Shown: in pieces, positions 16,005-23,100 of the stretch
Position numbering within the stretch: the first letter of the stretch is position 1
How the letters are laid out: each line of letters begins with the position of its first letter
From: Bosea beijingensis
Lineage (GTDB): Bacteria; Pseudomonadota; Alphaproteobacteria; Rhizobiales; Beijerinckiaceae
Direction of reading: 5' to 3'
Assembly (NCBI RefSeq): GCF_030758975.1
Contig: NZ_CP132359.1
Location: 3,137,366 to 3,201,365 of the forward strand
Length of the DNA stretch: 64,000 bases
Made by a program: the position numbers and the translations under genes
Notes under the pieces: generated by a model
Told to the model about the DNA's origin: nothing
Database searches by the model: none
What the model saw: the letters and a program-made list of their open reading frames with translations, nothing else

Positions 16005-16606
16005 CAGCAAGCCTCCTCAACTTGTGTCGAGCGCGGCAGGCCGATCAGGCCCTCGCCATGAGCGAACAAGACATCGACGCCGAGCGGGTAGAGTGCGCCG
16101 TTCTCGCGCAACTCATCGATGAAGCCGGCGCGCAGGCCTTGCGGCGCGATATTGCGCGAGCCGAGGATGCCGGGGCCGGCGAGGGTGAAGGCAGGGCCAC
16201 CTTCCAGCGCGGCTGCCTGCACGATCACGGTGGTCGAACGATCCGGGAACTGGTCCGTGCCGAGATTGAAGGCGGAGAGCTTGGGCTGATCGGCTGCACC
16301 ATCGATGACCGCGAAGGCGGCCTCAGTGGGATCGTCGACGAGAGCGGCGGCGCAATGGAAGCGCAGCCAGGCGCCGGCTGGGCCGTTGCGCAGGGCTTCC
16401 GGCAGCCAAACCGGGGTCTCGTAATCGGCGAGCGTCAGCAGGGCGGTGGCCGTCGCGGTCGCCAGACCTTCCGGCGGCGCGATCTCGCCCGCGACCTGTT
16501 GCAACGTGCCGGGTTCGGAGAGCGCTGCGAGCAGGGCGCGGAAGGCGGCCTGCGACTGGAAGACCGGATCTGAGAAGCCGGGAGCGATCATGGTTTCAGC
16601 CGACAT
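16004..16606 (-). CDS. phnH: C-P lyase subunit PhnH
   Basis: PhnH is a small structural partner in the PhnGHIJ core complex. The 200-residue protein has the family start PGFSDPVFQSQAAFRALLAA LS (written here in two parts), TALLTLADYETPVWLP, LGTDQFPDRSTTVIVQ and GPGILGSRNIAPQGL. It overlaps phnG and phnI by one base each, so translation of phnG, phnH and phnI is coupled. Confidence 0.94.
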   Translation of the reverse strand: MSAETMIAPGFSDPVFQSQAAFRALLAALSEPGTLQQVAGEIAPPEGLATATATALLTLADYETPVWLPEALRNGPAGAWLRFHCAAALVDDPTEAAFAVIDGAADQPKLSAFNLGTDQFPDRSTTVIVQAAALEGGPAFTLAGPGILGSRNIAPQGLRAGFIDELRENGALYPLGVDVLFAHGEGLIGLPRSTQVEEAC

Positions 16607-17037
16607 CAGGAACCCCGGACCAGTGTGAAGAAATCGACCTTGGTCGCCGCCGCCTTGCGCGAGGCGAGGTCGCGGGCCGATGCCTGCTGCGCGGCGAGTG
16701 TCGCGATACCCCGATGCAGGCCGCTGCCCTCGGCCTCGTCCTGGAGGCGGGCGTCGAGCAGTGCGGCGAGCCGCGCTTTCCGGCCGTCGCGGCCGAGCGC
16801 ATAGGAGAAGCCCATCCGTCCGTTGGAGAGGCGTACGACGCAGCGCGTCACGGTGGCTTCGCCGAGATTGAAGCGGCGTCCGGCGCCGCCGGCGCGGCCC
16901 TCGACCATCACGGTGCCGGTCTCCGGCGCCTTGAGCAGGTCGTGGTCCGGCGGATCGCCGAGCAGGGTTTCGATCTCGCTGCGGGAGGCACGCGCCAGCG
17001 TCGCCATCCAGCTTTGCCTCGAGGTTTTTGGAGTCAT
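16606..17037 (-). CDS. phnG: C-P lyase subunit PhnG
   Basis: PhnG completes the PhnGHI nucleosidase assembly. The 143-residue protein starts MTPKTSRQSWMATLARA and carries APETGTVMVEGRAGGAG, FNLGEATVTRCVVRL and GFSYALGRDGRKARLAALLD, all typical. It is the first gene of the phnG-H-I-J-K-L-M-DUF1045 chain. The 88 bases between it and divergent phnF hold two candidate PhnF operators, so this is where control of the catabolic operon should act. Confidence 0.93.
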   Translation of the reverse strand: MTPKTSRQSWMATLARASRSEIETLLGDPPDHDLLKAPETGTVMVEGRAGGAGRRFNLGEATVTRCVVRLSNGRMGFSYALGRDGRKARLAALLDARLQDEAEGSGLHRGIATLAAQQASARDLASRKAAATKVDFFTLVRGS

Positions 17038-17066
17038 CGGCGCGGGCTCGCTGGTCAGTTCCGAAT

Positions 17067-17107
17067 GTCTAGACTATGCTAGGGGAGTTGATGGCAAAGG
17101 TCTATAC
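17067..17107. promoter_or_regulatory. Two candidate PhnF operators in the phnG/phnF divergent region
   Basis: Site 1 is the perfect palindrome GTCTAGAC at 17067-17074. Site 2 is GGTCTATAC at 17099-17107, whose complement GTATAGACC matches nine contiguous bases of the TGGTATAGACCA site I recall for mycobacterial PhnF. The two share GTCTA-AC and lie 32 bases apart, about three helix turns. Site 2 overlaps TATACT, a good -10 for phnF. Site 1 lies where a phnG -10 would fall after TTGCCA on the minus strand. Confidence 0.6.
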
Positions 17108-17125
17108 TTTTTGAGCGACAATTCG

Positions 17126-17881
17126 ATGACGGATACCGCACTTGCGGAGCGCGACAGCGGAACAGCCTGGCGGCGTATCGCCGACGAGCTGGCGCAGGCG
17201 ATAGGGCGCGGCGAATACAAGCTCGGCGACACATTGCCGGCCTCGGTCGCGCTTGCGGAGCGTTACGGCGTGCATCGCCATACGGTGCGGCAGGCCTTTC
17301 GGCATCTGGCGGATCAGGGCCTGGTGACGGTCTCACGCGGGCGCGGCACGCAGGTAACGGCTCCACGCTTGCCTTATCCGATCGGCCGGCGCGTCAGCAT
17401 GCGCACCAACATGGGCAAGCTCGGCATCACCGGCACGAGCCGCATGCTCTCGGCCGAGGTGGTCGTCGGCGAGGCGGCTGCCTGCACGGCACTCAAGCTG
17501 AAGGCCGGGACGCCGCTTTGGTGCGTGCAGGGTGTCAGCATGGCGGACGGCGTGCCGATGGGGACGGGCACGCATTGGCTCTCGGTCGAGCGCTTTCCCG
17601 ATTTCGACAAGGCCTATCGCGAGGCCGGCGGATCGATCACGGCAGCCTTCAAGGTCTACGGCATCACGGATTACGTCCGCCTGTCGACGCGCCTGACGGC
17701 GCGGCTTGCCGACGAAAGCGAGGCGGAGCTTTTGGAGATTGCGCCCGAAGCGGCCGTGATGATCTCGACGGCGGTCGATGCGTTGCCGGACCTGACACCG
17801 GTGCATCTCGTGAGCAGCGTCTTTGCCGCCGAGCGCGTGGAGATGGTGATCGAGCCGTTCGGGGAAACGCCCTCTCCTTGA
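17126..17881 (+). CDS. phnF: GntR/HutC-family phosphonate regulator PhnF
   Basis: A 251-residue transcription factor: winged helix at ~10-75 (AWRRIADELAQAIGRGEYKL, RYGVHRHTVRQAFRHLADQG, LVTVSRGRGTQV), then a UTRA ligand-binding domain (~95-245) with LKLKAGTPLWCVQGVSMADG. Members repress phn genes until a phosphonate- or phosphate-related ligand is bound. ATG 17126 gives the family length; the same frame is open to 16823, but that part is antisense to phnG. It is divergent from phnG and convergent with phnE, so it sits between the two minus-strand phn blocks. Confidence 0.92.
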   Translation: MTDTALAERDSGTAWRRIADELAQAIGRGEYKLGDTLPASVALAERYGVHRHTVRQAFRHLADQGLVTVSRGRGTQVTAPRLPYPIGRRVSMRTNMGKLGITGTSRMLSAEVVVGEAAACTALKLKAGTPLWCVQGVSMADGVPMGTGTHWLSVERFPDFDKAYREAGGSITAAFKVYGITDYVRLSTRLTARLADESEAELLEIAPEAAVMISTAVDALPDLTPVHLVSSVFAAERVEMVIEPFGETPSP

Positions 17882-17891
17882 GCGGAGAGGG
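17870..17891. terminator. Hairpin between convergent phnF and phnE
   Basis: CCCTCTCC (17870-17877), loop TTGAGC, GGAGAGGG (17884-17891). The loop contains the phnF stop codon (17879-17881) and the hairpin ends 5 bases before the phnE stop. There is no T-tract, so it may act as a two-way 3'-end structure rather than a classical terminator. Confidence 0.55.
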
Positions 17892-17896
17892 ACGCT

Positions 17897-18751
17897 TCAG
17901 CTCGCCCGGCGGCCGATGATCGCGAAGCGCAGCTTGCTCGACAGGAAGTCGATGGCGGAGACCGCGGCGAGGACCAGCAGGATCAGGAAGGAGACCTGCT
18001 GCCATTCCAGCGTCCGGATCGTCTCGGCGAGATAGAGGCCGATGCCGCCGGCGCCGACGATGCCGATGATGGTCGAGGAGCGCGTGTTCGACTCGATGAA
18101 ATAGAGCACCTGGCTCGCGATCACCGGCAGCACCTGCGGCAGGAGGCCGAAGCGGATCTCATGGGCCTTGCCGCCACCGACGGAGGATACGCCCTCGACC
18201 GGCTTGCGGTCGGCCGCCTCGATCGCTTCCGAATAGAGCTTGCCGAAGGCGCCGAGATCGCTGGTCATGATCGCGAGCATGCCGGCGAAGGGGCCGAGAC
18301 CCACGACATTCACCCAGATCAGCGCCCAGATCAGGGCATCGACACCGCGCACCGTGTCGAGCGAGCGGCGGGCGAGGAAATGCACGATGCGGTTGGCGAC
18401 GACGTTGCGCGCCGCGATGAAGCCGAGGGGCAGGGCGAGGATGGCGGCGAGGATCGTGCCGAGGAAGGCGATGGCGATGGTCTCGAACAGCGCCTTCACG
18501 AAGATGACGGCGCGCGCCCAGGAGCCGGGATCGGGCGGCAGCATCAGCATGACGAAGGTGCCGAGATTGCCGAAGCCCGCAATGATCTTCCAGAGCGAGG
18601 TTTCGAGCGTCGTCAGCCCGTAGACGAAGAAGCCGGCGAGCGCGGCAATGGTGCCGATGGTCGCGAGCTTCGTCCTGAACGAGCCGCGGATGGCGGCATC
18701 GTGGCGGCGCAGGATGTCGGCGCGCTCGGCCGTCGAGAGGGCGAGGCTCAT
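17897..18751 (-). CDS. phnE: Phosphonate ABC transporter permease PhnE (second)
   Basis: A 284-residue inner-membrane permease of the phosphonate importer, with about six helices. The binding-protein-dependent loop is SVGGGKAHEIRFGLLPQVLP, and GIVGAGGIGLYLAETI follows as in PhnE. ATG 18751 overlaps the stop of the first phnE by 4 bases; a longer frame to 19378 exists but is antisense noise within that gene. It is the last gene of the phnC-D-E-E operon. The two PhnE proteins are clearly different in sequence, so they probably form a heterodimer. Confidence 0.93.
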   Translation of the reverse strand: MSLALSTAERADILRRHDAAIRGSFRTKLATIGTIAALAGFFVYGLTTLETSLWKIIAGFGNLGTFVMLMLPPDPGSWARAVIFVKALFETIAIAFLGTILAAILALPLGFIAARNVVANRIVHFLARRSLDTVRGVDALIWALIWVNVVGLGPFAGMLAIMTSDLGAFGKLYSEAIEAADRKPVEGVSSVGGGKAHEIRFGLLPQVLPVIASQVLYFIESNTRSSTIIGIVGAGGIGLYLAETIRTLEWQQVSFLILLVLAAVSAIDFLSSKLRFAIIGRRAS

Positions 18752-19629
18752 CGGCCATGCTCCAGGCTGAGGAGGGCGTGGCGCAGCCGCTCGGTGGCAT
18801 AGTCGATCAGCATGACCGCCACGATGATCAGCAGCAGGATGGCGCTGACATCGGTGAAATAGAACTTGCGGATGGCCTCGATCAGGTCCTGGCCGATGCC
18901 GCCGGCGCCGACGAAACCCATGATCGAGGCGCCGCGGACATTGATCTCGAAGCGCAGCAGCGCGTAGCTGGCGAAATTGGAGAGCACCTGCGGCACGACG
19001 GCGAAGCGCACGATCTGCCACCAGCTTCCGCCGGAAGCGGTGACACCGTCGACCGGCTTCAGGTCGATGTTCTCGACGACCTCGGAGAAGAGCTTGCCGA
19101 GCGCACCCATGGTGTGGATCGCGATGGCGAGCACGCCGGGCAGCGGGCCGAGGCCAAAGGCGATGACGAAGATCAACGCGAAGACGATCTCGGGAACGGT
19201 GCGGCAGAATTCGAGATAGCGGCGTACCGCGAAGCGCAGCCAGGAGGCGCGGCCGAGATTGGCGGCGGCGGCGAAGCAGAACAGGAAGGCGCCGGCAACG
19301 CCGAGGATCGTGCCGACATAGGCGATCAGCACGGTCTGCCAGAGCAGCTTCAGCCAGCCCTTGAGGCCCCAGTACCATTCGGAGAGATCTGCGCCGAGGC
19401 TGGAGAGGCGCAGCGTCGGCAGCGTCTCGTAGATATATTTCGGGAAGCGGTGGATGTTCTCGAAGAACTTGGCGAGATCGACCTCCGCCCCGCGTGCGGA
19501 CAAAAGCACGCAGGCGATGAAGACGGCGATGCCGATCATAGCCTGCCGGCGCTTTGCGGATGAAGCCTGCCGATAGGCCTCGGCATGGGCCCGGATGGCC
19601 GGGTCGTTGCTGTCGATCGCGAGGGTCAT
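18748..19629 (-). CDS. phnE: Phosphonate ABC transporter permease PhnE (first)
   Basis: A 293-residue permease. After a polar N-terminus (MTLAIDSNDPAIRAHAEAY) it has one early helix (AMIGIAVFIACVLLSARGAE) and a five-helix core. The coupling loop is TASGGSWWQIVRFAVVPQVL, followed by IMGFVGAGGIGQDLIEAIRK. ATG 19629 lies 141 bases after the phnD stop; that gap is filled by a palindromic repeat. It overlaps the second phnE by 4 bases. Confidence 0.93.
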   Translation of the reverse strand: MTLAIDSNDPAIRAHAEAYRQASSAKRRQAMIGIAVFIACVLLSARGAEVDLAKFFENIHRFPKYIYETLPTLRLSSLGADLSEWYWGLKGWLKLLWQTVLIAYVGTILGVAGAFLFCFAAAANLGRASWLRFAVRRYLEFCRTVPEIVFALIFVIAFGLGPLPGVLAIAIHTMGALGKLFSEVVENIDLKPVDGVTASGGSWWQIVRFAVVPQVLSNFASYALLRFEINVRGASIMGFVGAGGIGQDLIEAIRKFYFTDVSAILLLIIVAVMLIDYATERLRHALLSLEHGR

Positions 19630-19684
19630 GGGGAGGCGCTTCCGAGGGGTCGCGGGATCGGCGAGCGCGACCCCGGACAAGAGT

Positions 19685-19762
19685 GCCATTCCCGGGCGAA
19701 GCGAAGCGCAGGCCCGGGAATCTCGATCAGGAGATGCCCGGGGCAAGCCCGGGCATGACGGC
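19685..19762. repeat. Palindromic intergenic repeat, family 1 (copy A)
   Basis: About 78 bases between phnD and phnE. It contains two hairpins: ATTCCCGGGC with GCCCGGGAAT, and ATGCCCGGG with CCCGGGCAT. The same element lies at 28398-28478 in reverse orientation, with paired changes that keep both stems. A half copy is at 49168-49200. Placement between a binding-protein gene and its permease suggests an mRNA-stabilising role for phnCD. Confidence 0.8.
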
Positions 19763-19770
19763 TTGCTGAA

Positions 19771-20685
19771 TTACGACGACTTCTTCTTGCGGAGGTCGTC
19801 GACGAACTTGTTCAGCTCGATGATCGGGTCATAAGCCTTGTTGTCGACGGCGACGAGCGGGCCCTGCTTGCCTTCATAGATCTTGTCGAAGGCGGCCTTG
19901 TCCTTGGTGGCGAGGTTCAGGACCGCGTCGCGGATCTTGGCCTTCAGCTCTTCCGGCATGTCGGTGAGATAGGCCATCGGCGAGTTCACGATCTGCTCGG
20001 ACTTGAAGATGATCCGGAAATCCTCGGCCTTGGCCATGTTCTTGCGGGCCATGCGCTGCAGGTTCGATTCCTGCTCGTCGTTCCACCAATTGGCGGCGAT
20101 GTCGACGGTGCCCTGCTGGAGCGCGATGATCGCGTTCTCATGGCTGCCGGTATAGACGACCTTCGAGAAGAAGCTTTCCGGCTCGATCTTCATGCCGTTC
20201 AGCGCGAAGCGCGGGACGTTGTTGCCGGAGGTCGAGTTCGGGTCGACGAGGCCGAGATTCTTGCCCTTGAGGTCCTCGACCTTCTGATAAGGCGAGTCCT
20301 TCTTCACGTAGAAGACCGAGTGATAGCCCTTGGTGCCGTCGAGATTGGTCTCGATGGCGAAGGCATCGACCTTGGCGCCGGTCATGCGGGCGCGGGCGAA
20401 GGAAGAGGGGCCGTAGGAGGCGATGTGGATGTTGCCGGTGCGCTGGCCCTCGATGATCGCAGCGTAGTCGTTGGCGATGCGCAGGGTCACCTTGGTGCCG
20501 AGTTCCTTGGCGAGATACTGCACGAAGGGGGTGTAGCGCTCGGTGACGCCGGAGGCGTTCTCGGAGGGGATGATCGCGAAGACGATCTCGGGATATTTCG
20601 CCTTCCAGTCCTGGGCGAAAGCCGGGGCCGCGGCGAGCGCCAGGCCGGCGACGGCGAGCGAGAGTGTATGACGACGGGTCAGCAT
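19771..20685 (-). CDS. phnD: Phosphonate ABC transporter substrate-binding protein PhnD
   Basis: Periplasmic receptor of 304 residues that delivers phosphonates (possibly also phosphite) to PhnE. The signal is Tat-like (TRRHTLSLAVAGLALAAAPA) and is cleaved near AFA|QDW. IPSENASGVTERYTPFVQYL, IASYGPSSFARARMTGA and LVDPNSTSGNNVPRFALNGM form the ligand site of PhnD. It follows phnC by 81 bases and is followed by the repeat at 19685-19762. Confidence 0.95.
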   Translation of the reverse strand: MLTRRHTLSLAVAGLALAAAPAFAQDWKAKYPEIVFAIIPSENASGVTERYTPFVQYLAKELGTKVTLRIANDYAAIIEGQRTGNIHIASYGPSSFARARMTGAKVDAFAIETNLDGTKGYHSVFYVKKDSPYQKVEDLKGKNLGLVDPNSTSGNNVPRFALNGMKIEPESFFSKVVYTGSHENAIIALQQGTVDIAANWWNDEQESNLQRMARKNMAKAEDFRIIFKSEQIVNSPMAYLTDMPEELKAKIRDAVLNLATKDKAAFDKIYEGKQGPLVAVDNKAYDPIIELNKFVDDLRKKKSS

Positions 20686-20766
20686 CGATGTGCTCCTGGT
20701 TGTAGTCGTAGGCGGGATGGTCTTCTCGCGGCGACGGCCCTTGGCCGGTCCGGCGATCTCGGGGAG

Positions 20767-21585
20767 TCAGGCGATCTTCTGGCGGGCGCGCTTCGCCTCG
20801 GAGGCGGCGATGGCGTCGAGCGCGTCCAGCGCCTCGGCGCCGGCATCCTTGGCCTCGATGCCGTAGAGTTCGGCGGCGATCTCGCGGGTCAGCGCCTGCG
20901 GCACGTCGTCGAACACGACCTTGCCGGCGGACATGCCGATCAGGCGGTCACAGTATTTCGCGGCTATGTCGAGGTCGTGCAGGTTGCACATCACCGTGAT
21001 GCCGTCCTCGCGATTGATGCGGAACAGCGCGTCCATCACGACCTGGGTGTTGCGCGGGTCGAGCGAAGCGATCGGCTCGTCGGCGAGGATGATGCGCGGC
21101 TCCTGGACGAGGGCACGCGCAATGGCGACGCGCTGCTGCTGACCGCCGGACAGGGTCTCGGCGCGCTGAGCCAGCAGATGCCCCATATCGAGGCGCTCAA
21201 GTGCAGCGATGGCGCGGATCTTGTCGTCCTCGGAGAAGCTCTTGACCAGCGTCAGCGCAGCCGAGCGATGGTTCAGGCGGCCGAGCAGGACATTGGTCAG
21301 CACATCGAGGCGGCCGACGAGGTTGAATTGCTGGAAGATCATCGCCGTGTCGCGGCGCCAGCGGCGCAGCGAGGCACCCTTCAGAGCGGTGACGTCCTGC
21401 TCCTCGCAGATGATCTGGCCGGAGGTCGGCTCGGTCAGGCGGTTCAGCATGCGCAGCAGCGTCGACTTGCCGGCGCCGGAAGGACCGATGACACCGACCA
21501 TCTCTCCCTTCGGGACGGTCAGGGTGACGGAGTCGACCGCGTTCCTGTCGCCAAAGCGCTTGGTCAGGCCTTCGATGCGGAGCAT
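20767..21585 (-). CDS. phnC: Phosphonate ABC transporter ATP-binding protein PhnC
   Basis: The ATPase of the phosphonate importer, 272 residues. Walker A is [19 protein letters not shown], signature [18 protein letters not shown], Walker [17 protein letters not shown], and [20 protein letters not shown] is the PhnC Q-loop region. ATG 21585 ([18 protein letters not shown]) is the natural start; the frame is open to 21636 without PhnC-like residues. It is the first gene of phnC-D-E-E, with a Pho box about 100 bases upstream. Confidence 0.94.
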   Translation of the reverse strand: MLRIEGLTKRFGDRNAVDSVTLTVPKGEMVGVIGPSGAGKSTLLRMLNRLTEPTSGQIICEEQDVTALKGASLRRWRRDTAMIFQQFNLVGRLDVLTNVLLGRLNHRSAALTLVKSFSEDDKIRAIAALERLDMGHLLAQRAETLSGGQQQRVAIARALVQEPRIILADEPIASLDPRNTQVVMDALFRINREDGITVMCNLHDLDIAAKYCDRLIGMSAGKVVFDDVPQALTREIAAELYGIEAKDAGAEALDALDAIAASEAKRARQKIA

Positions 21586-21684
21586 GAACTGGTTCTCGGA
21601 CTCGATACGGGCATGAGCGCGTCCCCGTCCGGCCAAGGCCAGAGGGTCAGGCGTCTCGATCGCGGCGAGCCCTAACGACCGCGG

Positions 21685-21702
21685 ATGACAGCCACATGAC
21701 GG
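21685..21702 (-). promoter_or_regulatory. Pho box (PhoB-binding site) upstream of phnC
   Basis: On the minus strand the site reads CCGTCAT-GTGG-CTGTCAT: two direct 7-base repeats with an N4 spacer, identical to the alphaproteobacterial consensus CTGTCAT-N4-CTGTCAT except for one base (T to C at the second position of the first repeat). It faces phnC, ending about 100 bases before its start codon. It suggests phosphate-starvation induction of phosphonate import. Confidence 0.8.
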
Positions 21703-21906
21703 CCTGCCAAGGCTCCGAAAGGAGCCATTTGCCGCCTCAGGAGCCGGTCAACGTTTCGTGAGGTCTCCAGAATGCGCTTGGACGTTTCCCGGCTTACCGG
21801 CAGGATGAACGTGGATGTTTGTGTGCGGCGGAGACGCCCGTGACGGTGGGCTTCTTATCGGCAAGCATCTTGCATCGATGCCTGTGAGGCCGGATCGATG
21901 CGGCAT

Positions 21907-21934
21907 CGGCGCAAAAACCGCTGTTTTTGTGCCG
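21907..21934. repeat. AT-centred inverted repeat upstream of the RND operon
   Basis: CGGCGCAAAAAC (21907-21918), CGCT, GTTTTTGTGCCG (21923-21934): a 12-bp stem with one G-T wobble. The A5/T5 run is conspicuous in this GC-rich sequence. It lies 77 bases before the efflux adaptor start. It could be an operator for a TetR- or MarR-type repressor or a leader hairpin. Confidence 0.6.
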
Positions 21935-22010
21935 CTGTGGCACGCCGGCATCTTAGCAACGCCTTTCGTTCCATTTAAGACCAATGGGCGGCAACGGAGC
22001 CTCCAGCCTG

Positions 22011-23090
22011 ATGAAGCGGTTCGTTCTTCTTGTTCTCGTCGCTGCCATCGCGGGCGGCGGCTATTATGCCTACCGCAACCAGCGCGCCGGCGCGCAGCAG
22101 GCACAGGCCAGCGCGGTCTCGGGGCCGCGCGCCATTCCGGTCGAGGTCGCCTCCATCGAGATCGCGACCGTGAGCGAGGAGGTCGAGGCGCTCGGCACGC
22201 TGGCCGCCGATGAATCCGTCGTCATCGCGCCTGAAATCGCCGGCCGTGTCGTCTTCCTCGGCTTCAAGGAGGGCGAGCGCGTCAAGGCCGGTCAGGAACT
22301 GGTCAAGCTCGATACGGCGATCCTCGATGCAGAGCTCAAGCAGGCGATGGCCGATCTGGGCCTCGCTCGCGACACGAACGAGCGCCTGCGCTCGCTGGTC
22401 TCGCGCGGCTCCGGTACCCAGGTCGCTCTCGACGAATCCGCCGCGAAGCTCGCCTCCAGCGAGGCTCGTGTCCAGCTCGCCAAGGCCAAGCTCGCCCAGT
22501 CGACCATCGTGGCGCCGTTCAACGGCGTCGTCGGCCTGCGCTCCGTCGGCGTCGGCGATTATGTCTCGGTCGGCAAACCGCTGATCGTGCTGACCAGCAT
22601 CGACCCGATCAAGATCGATTTCCGCGTGCCCGAGATTTATCTCAGCCGCCTCAAGACCGGCCAGCCCGTGCAGATGCGCGTCGATGCGGTGCCGGATCGG
22701 AAATTCCAGGGCCATATCTATGCGATCGACCCGGTGGTCGACGTCAACGGCCGGGCGATCCGCCTGCGCGCCAACATCCCGAATGCCGATCTCGCCCTGA
22801 AGCCCGGCCTGTTCGCCCGGCTCGCCATCACCGTCGACCAGCGCGAGAACGCGATCCTGGTTCCGGAGATGGCGGTCGTGCCCGATGCGGTCGGCAAGAT
22901 GGTCTATGTCGTCGAGAAGGGTAAGGCGAAGAAGGTTTCAGTCGAACTGGGCAAGCGCCTGCCGGGCAAGGTCGAGATCGTCAGCGGGCTGAAGCCCGAC
23001 ATGCAGGTCATCACCGCCGGCCAGATGCGGCTGCGCGATGGCGCGATCATCGCGATCAAGGACAAGGTCGTCCAGACGAGCCAGCTCTGA
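22011..23090 (+). CDS. RND efflux periplasmic adaptor (membrane fusion) subunit
   Basis: A 359-residue HlyD/AcrA-type adaptor that links the inner-membrane pump to an outer-membrane channel. It has an N-terminal anchor or signal helix (MKRFVLLVLVAAIAGGGYYA), lipoyl halves (VVIAPEIAGRVVFLGFKEGE and KLAQSTIVAPFNGVVGLRSV) around a short coiled-coil hairpin (~115-165), then beta-barrel and membrane-proximal domains (KPGLFARLAITVDQREN). ATG 22011 gives the normal N-terminus; an in-frame ATG at 21984 is possible. It lies 10 bases before the pump gene. No outer-membrane partner is in the window. Confidence 0.92.
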   Translation: MKRFVLLVLVAAIAGGGYYAYRNQRAGAQQAQASAVSGPRAIPVEVASIEIATVSEEVEALGTLAADESVVIAPEIAGRVVFLGFKEGERVKAGQELVKLDTAILDAELKQAMADLGLARDTNERLRSLVSRGSGTQVALDESAAKLASSEARVQLAKAKLAQSTIVAPFNGVVGLRSVGVGDYVSVGKPLIVLTSIDPIKIDFRVPEIYLSRLKTGQPVQMRVDAVPDRKFQGHIYAIDPVVDVNGRAIRLRANIPNADLALKPGLFARLAITVDQRENAILVPEMAVVPDAVGKMVYVVEKGKAKKVSVELGKRLPGKVEIVSGLKPDMQVITAGQMRLRDGAIIAIKDKVVQTSQL

Positions 23091-23100
23091 GGGCTGACGC

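Larger units (their letters stand above)
21586..22010. other. Divergent intergenic region, phnC / RND efflux operon
   Basis: This 425-base region is non-coding as far as I can see. It contains a Pho box facing phnC (21685-21702), a GCATCGATGC palindrome (21872-21881) and an AT-rich hairpin (21907-21934) facing the efflux genes. No small gene with a credible ribosome site is apparent. Confidence 0.6.

Noticed and set aside
16823..17125. A 101-residue N-terminal extension of PhnF
   Set aside because: It is antisense to phnG, Arg/Ser/Pro-rich and unlike GntR proteins. The winged helix begins directly after ATG 17126.
18752..19378. Possible N-terminal fusion extending the second phnE
   Set aside because: The extension is the out-of-frame shadow of the first phnE (Arg/His-rich). 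The ATG at 18751 overlaps the preceding stop as ATGA, the normal coupled start.
20140..21675. Plus-strand 511-codon open frame over phnD and phnC
   Set aside because: It is antisense to two well-supported phn genes and its product has no recognisable motif.
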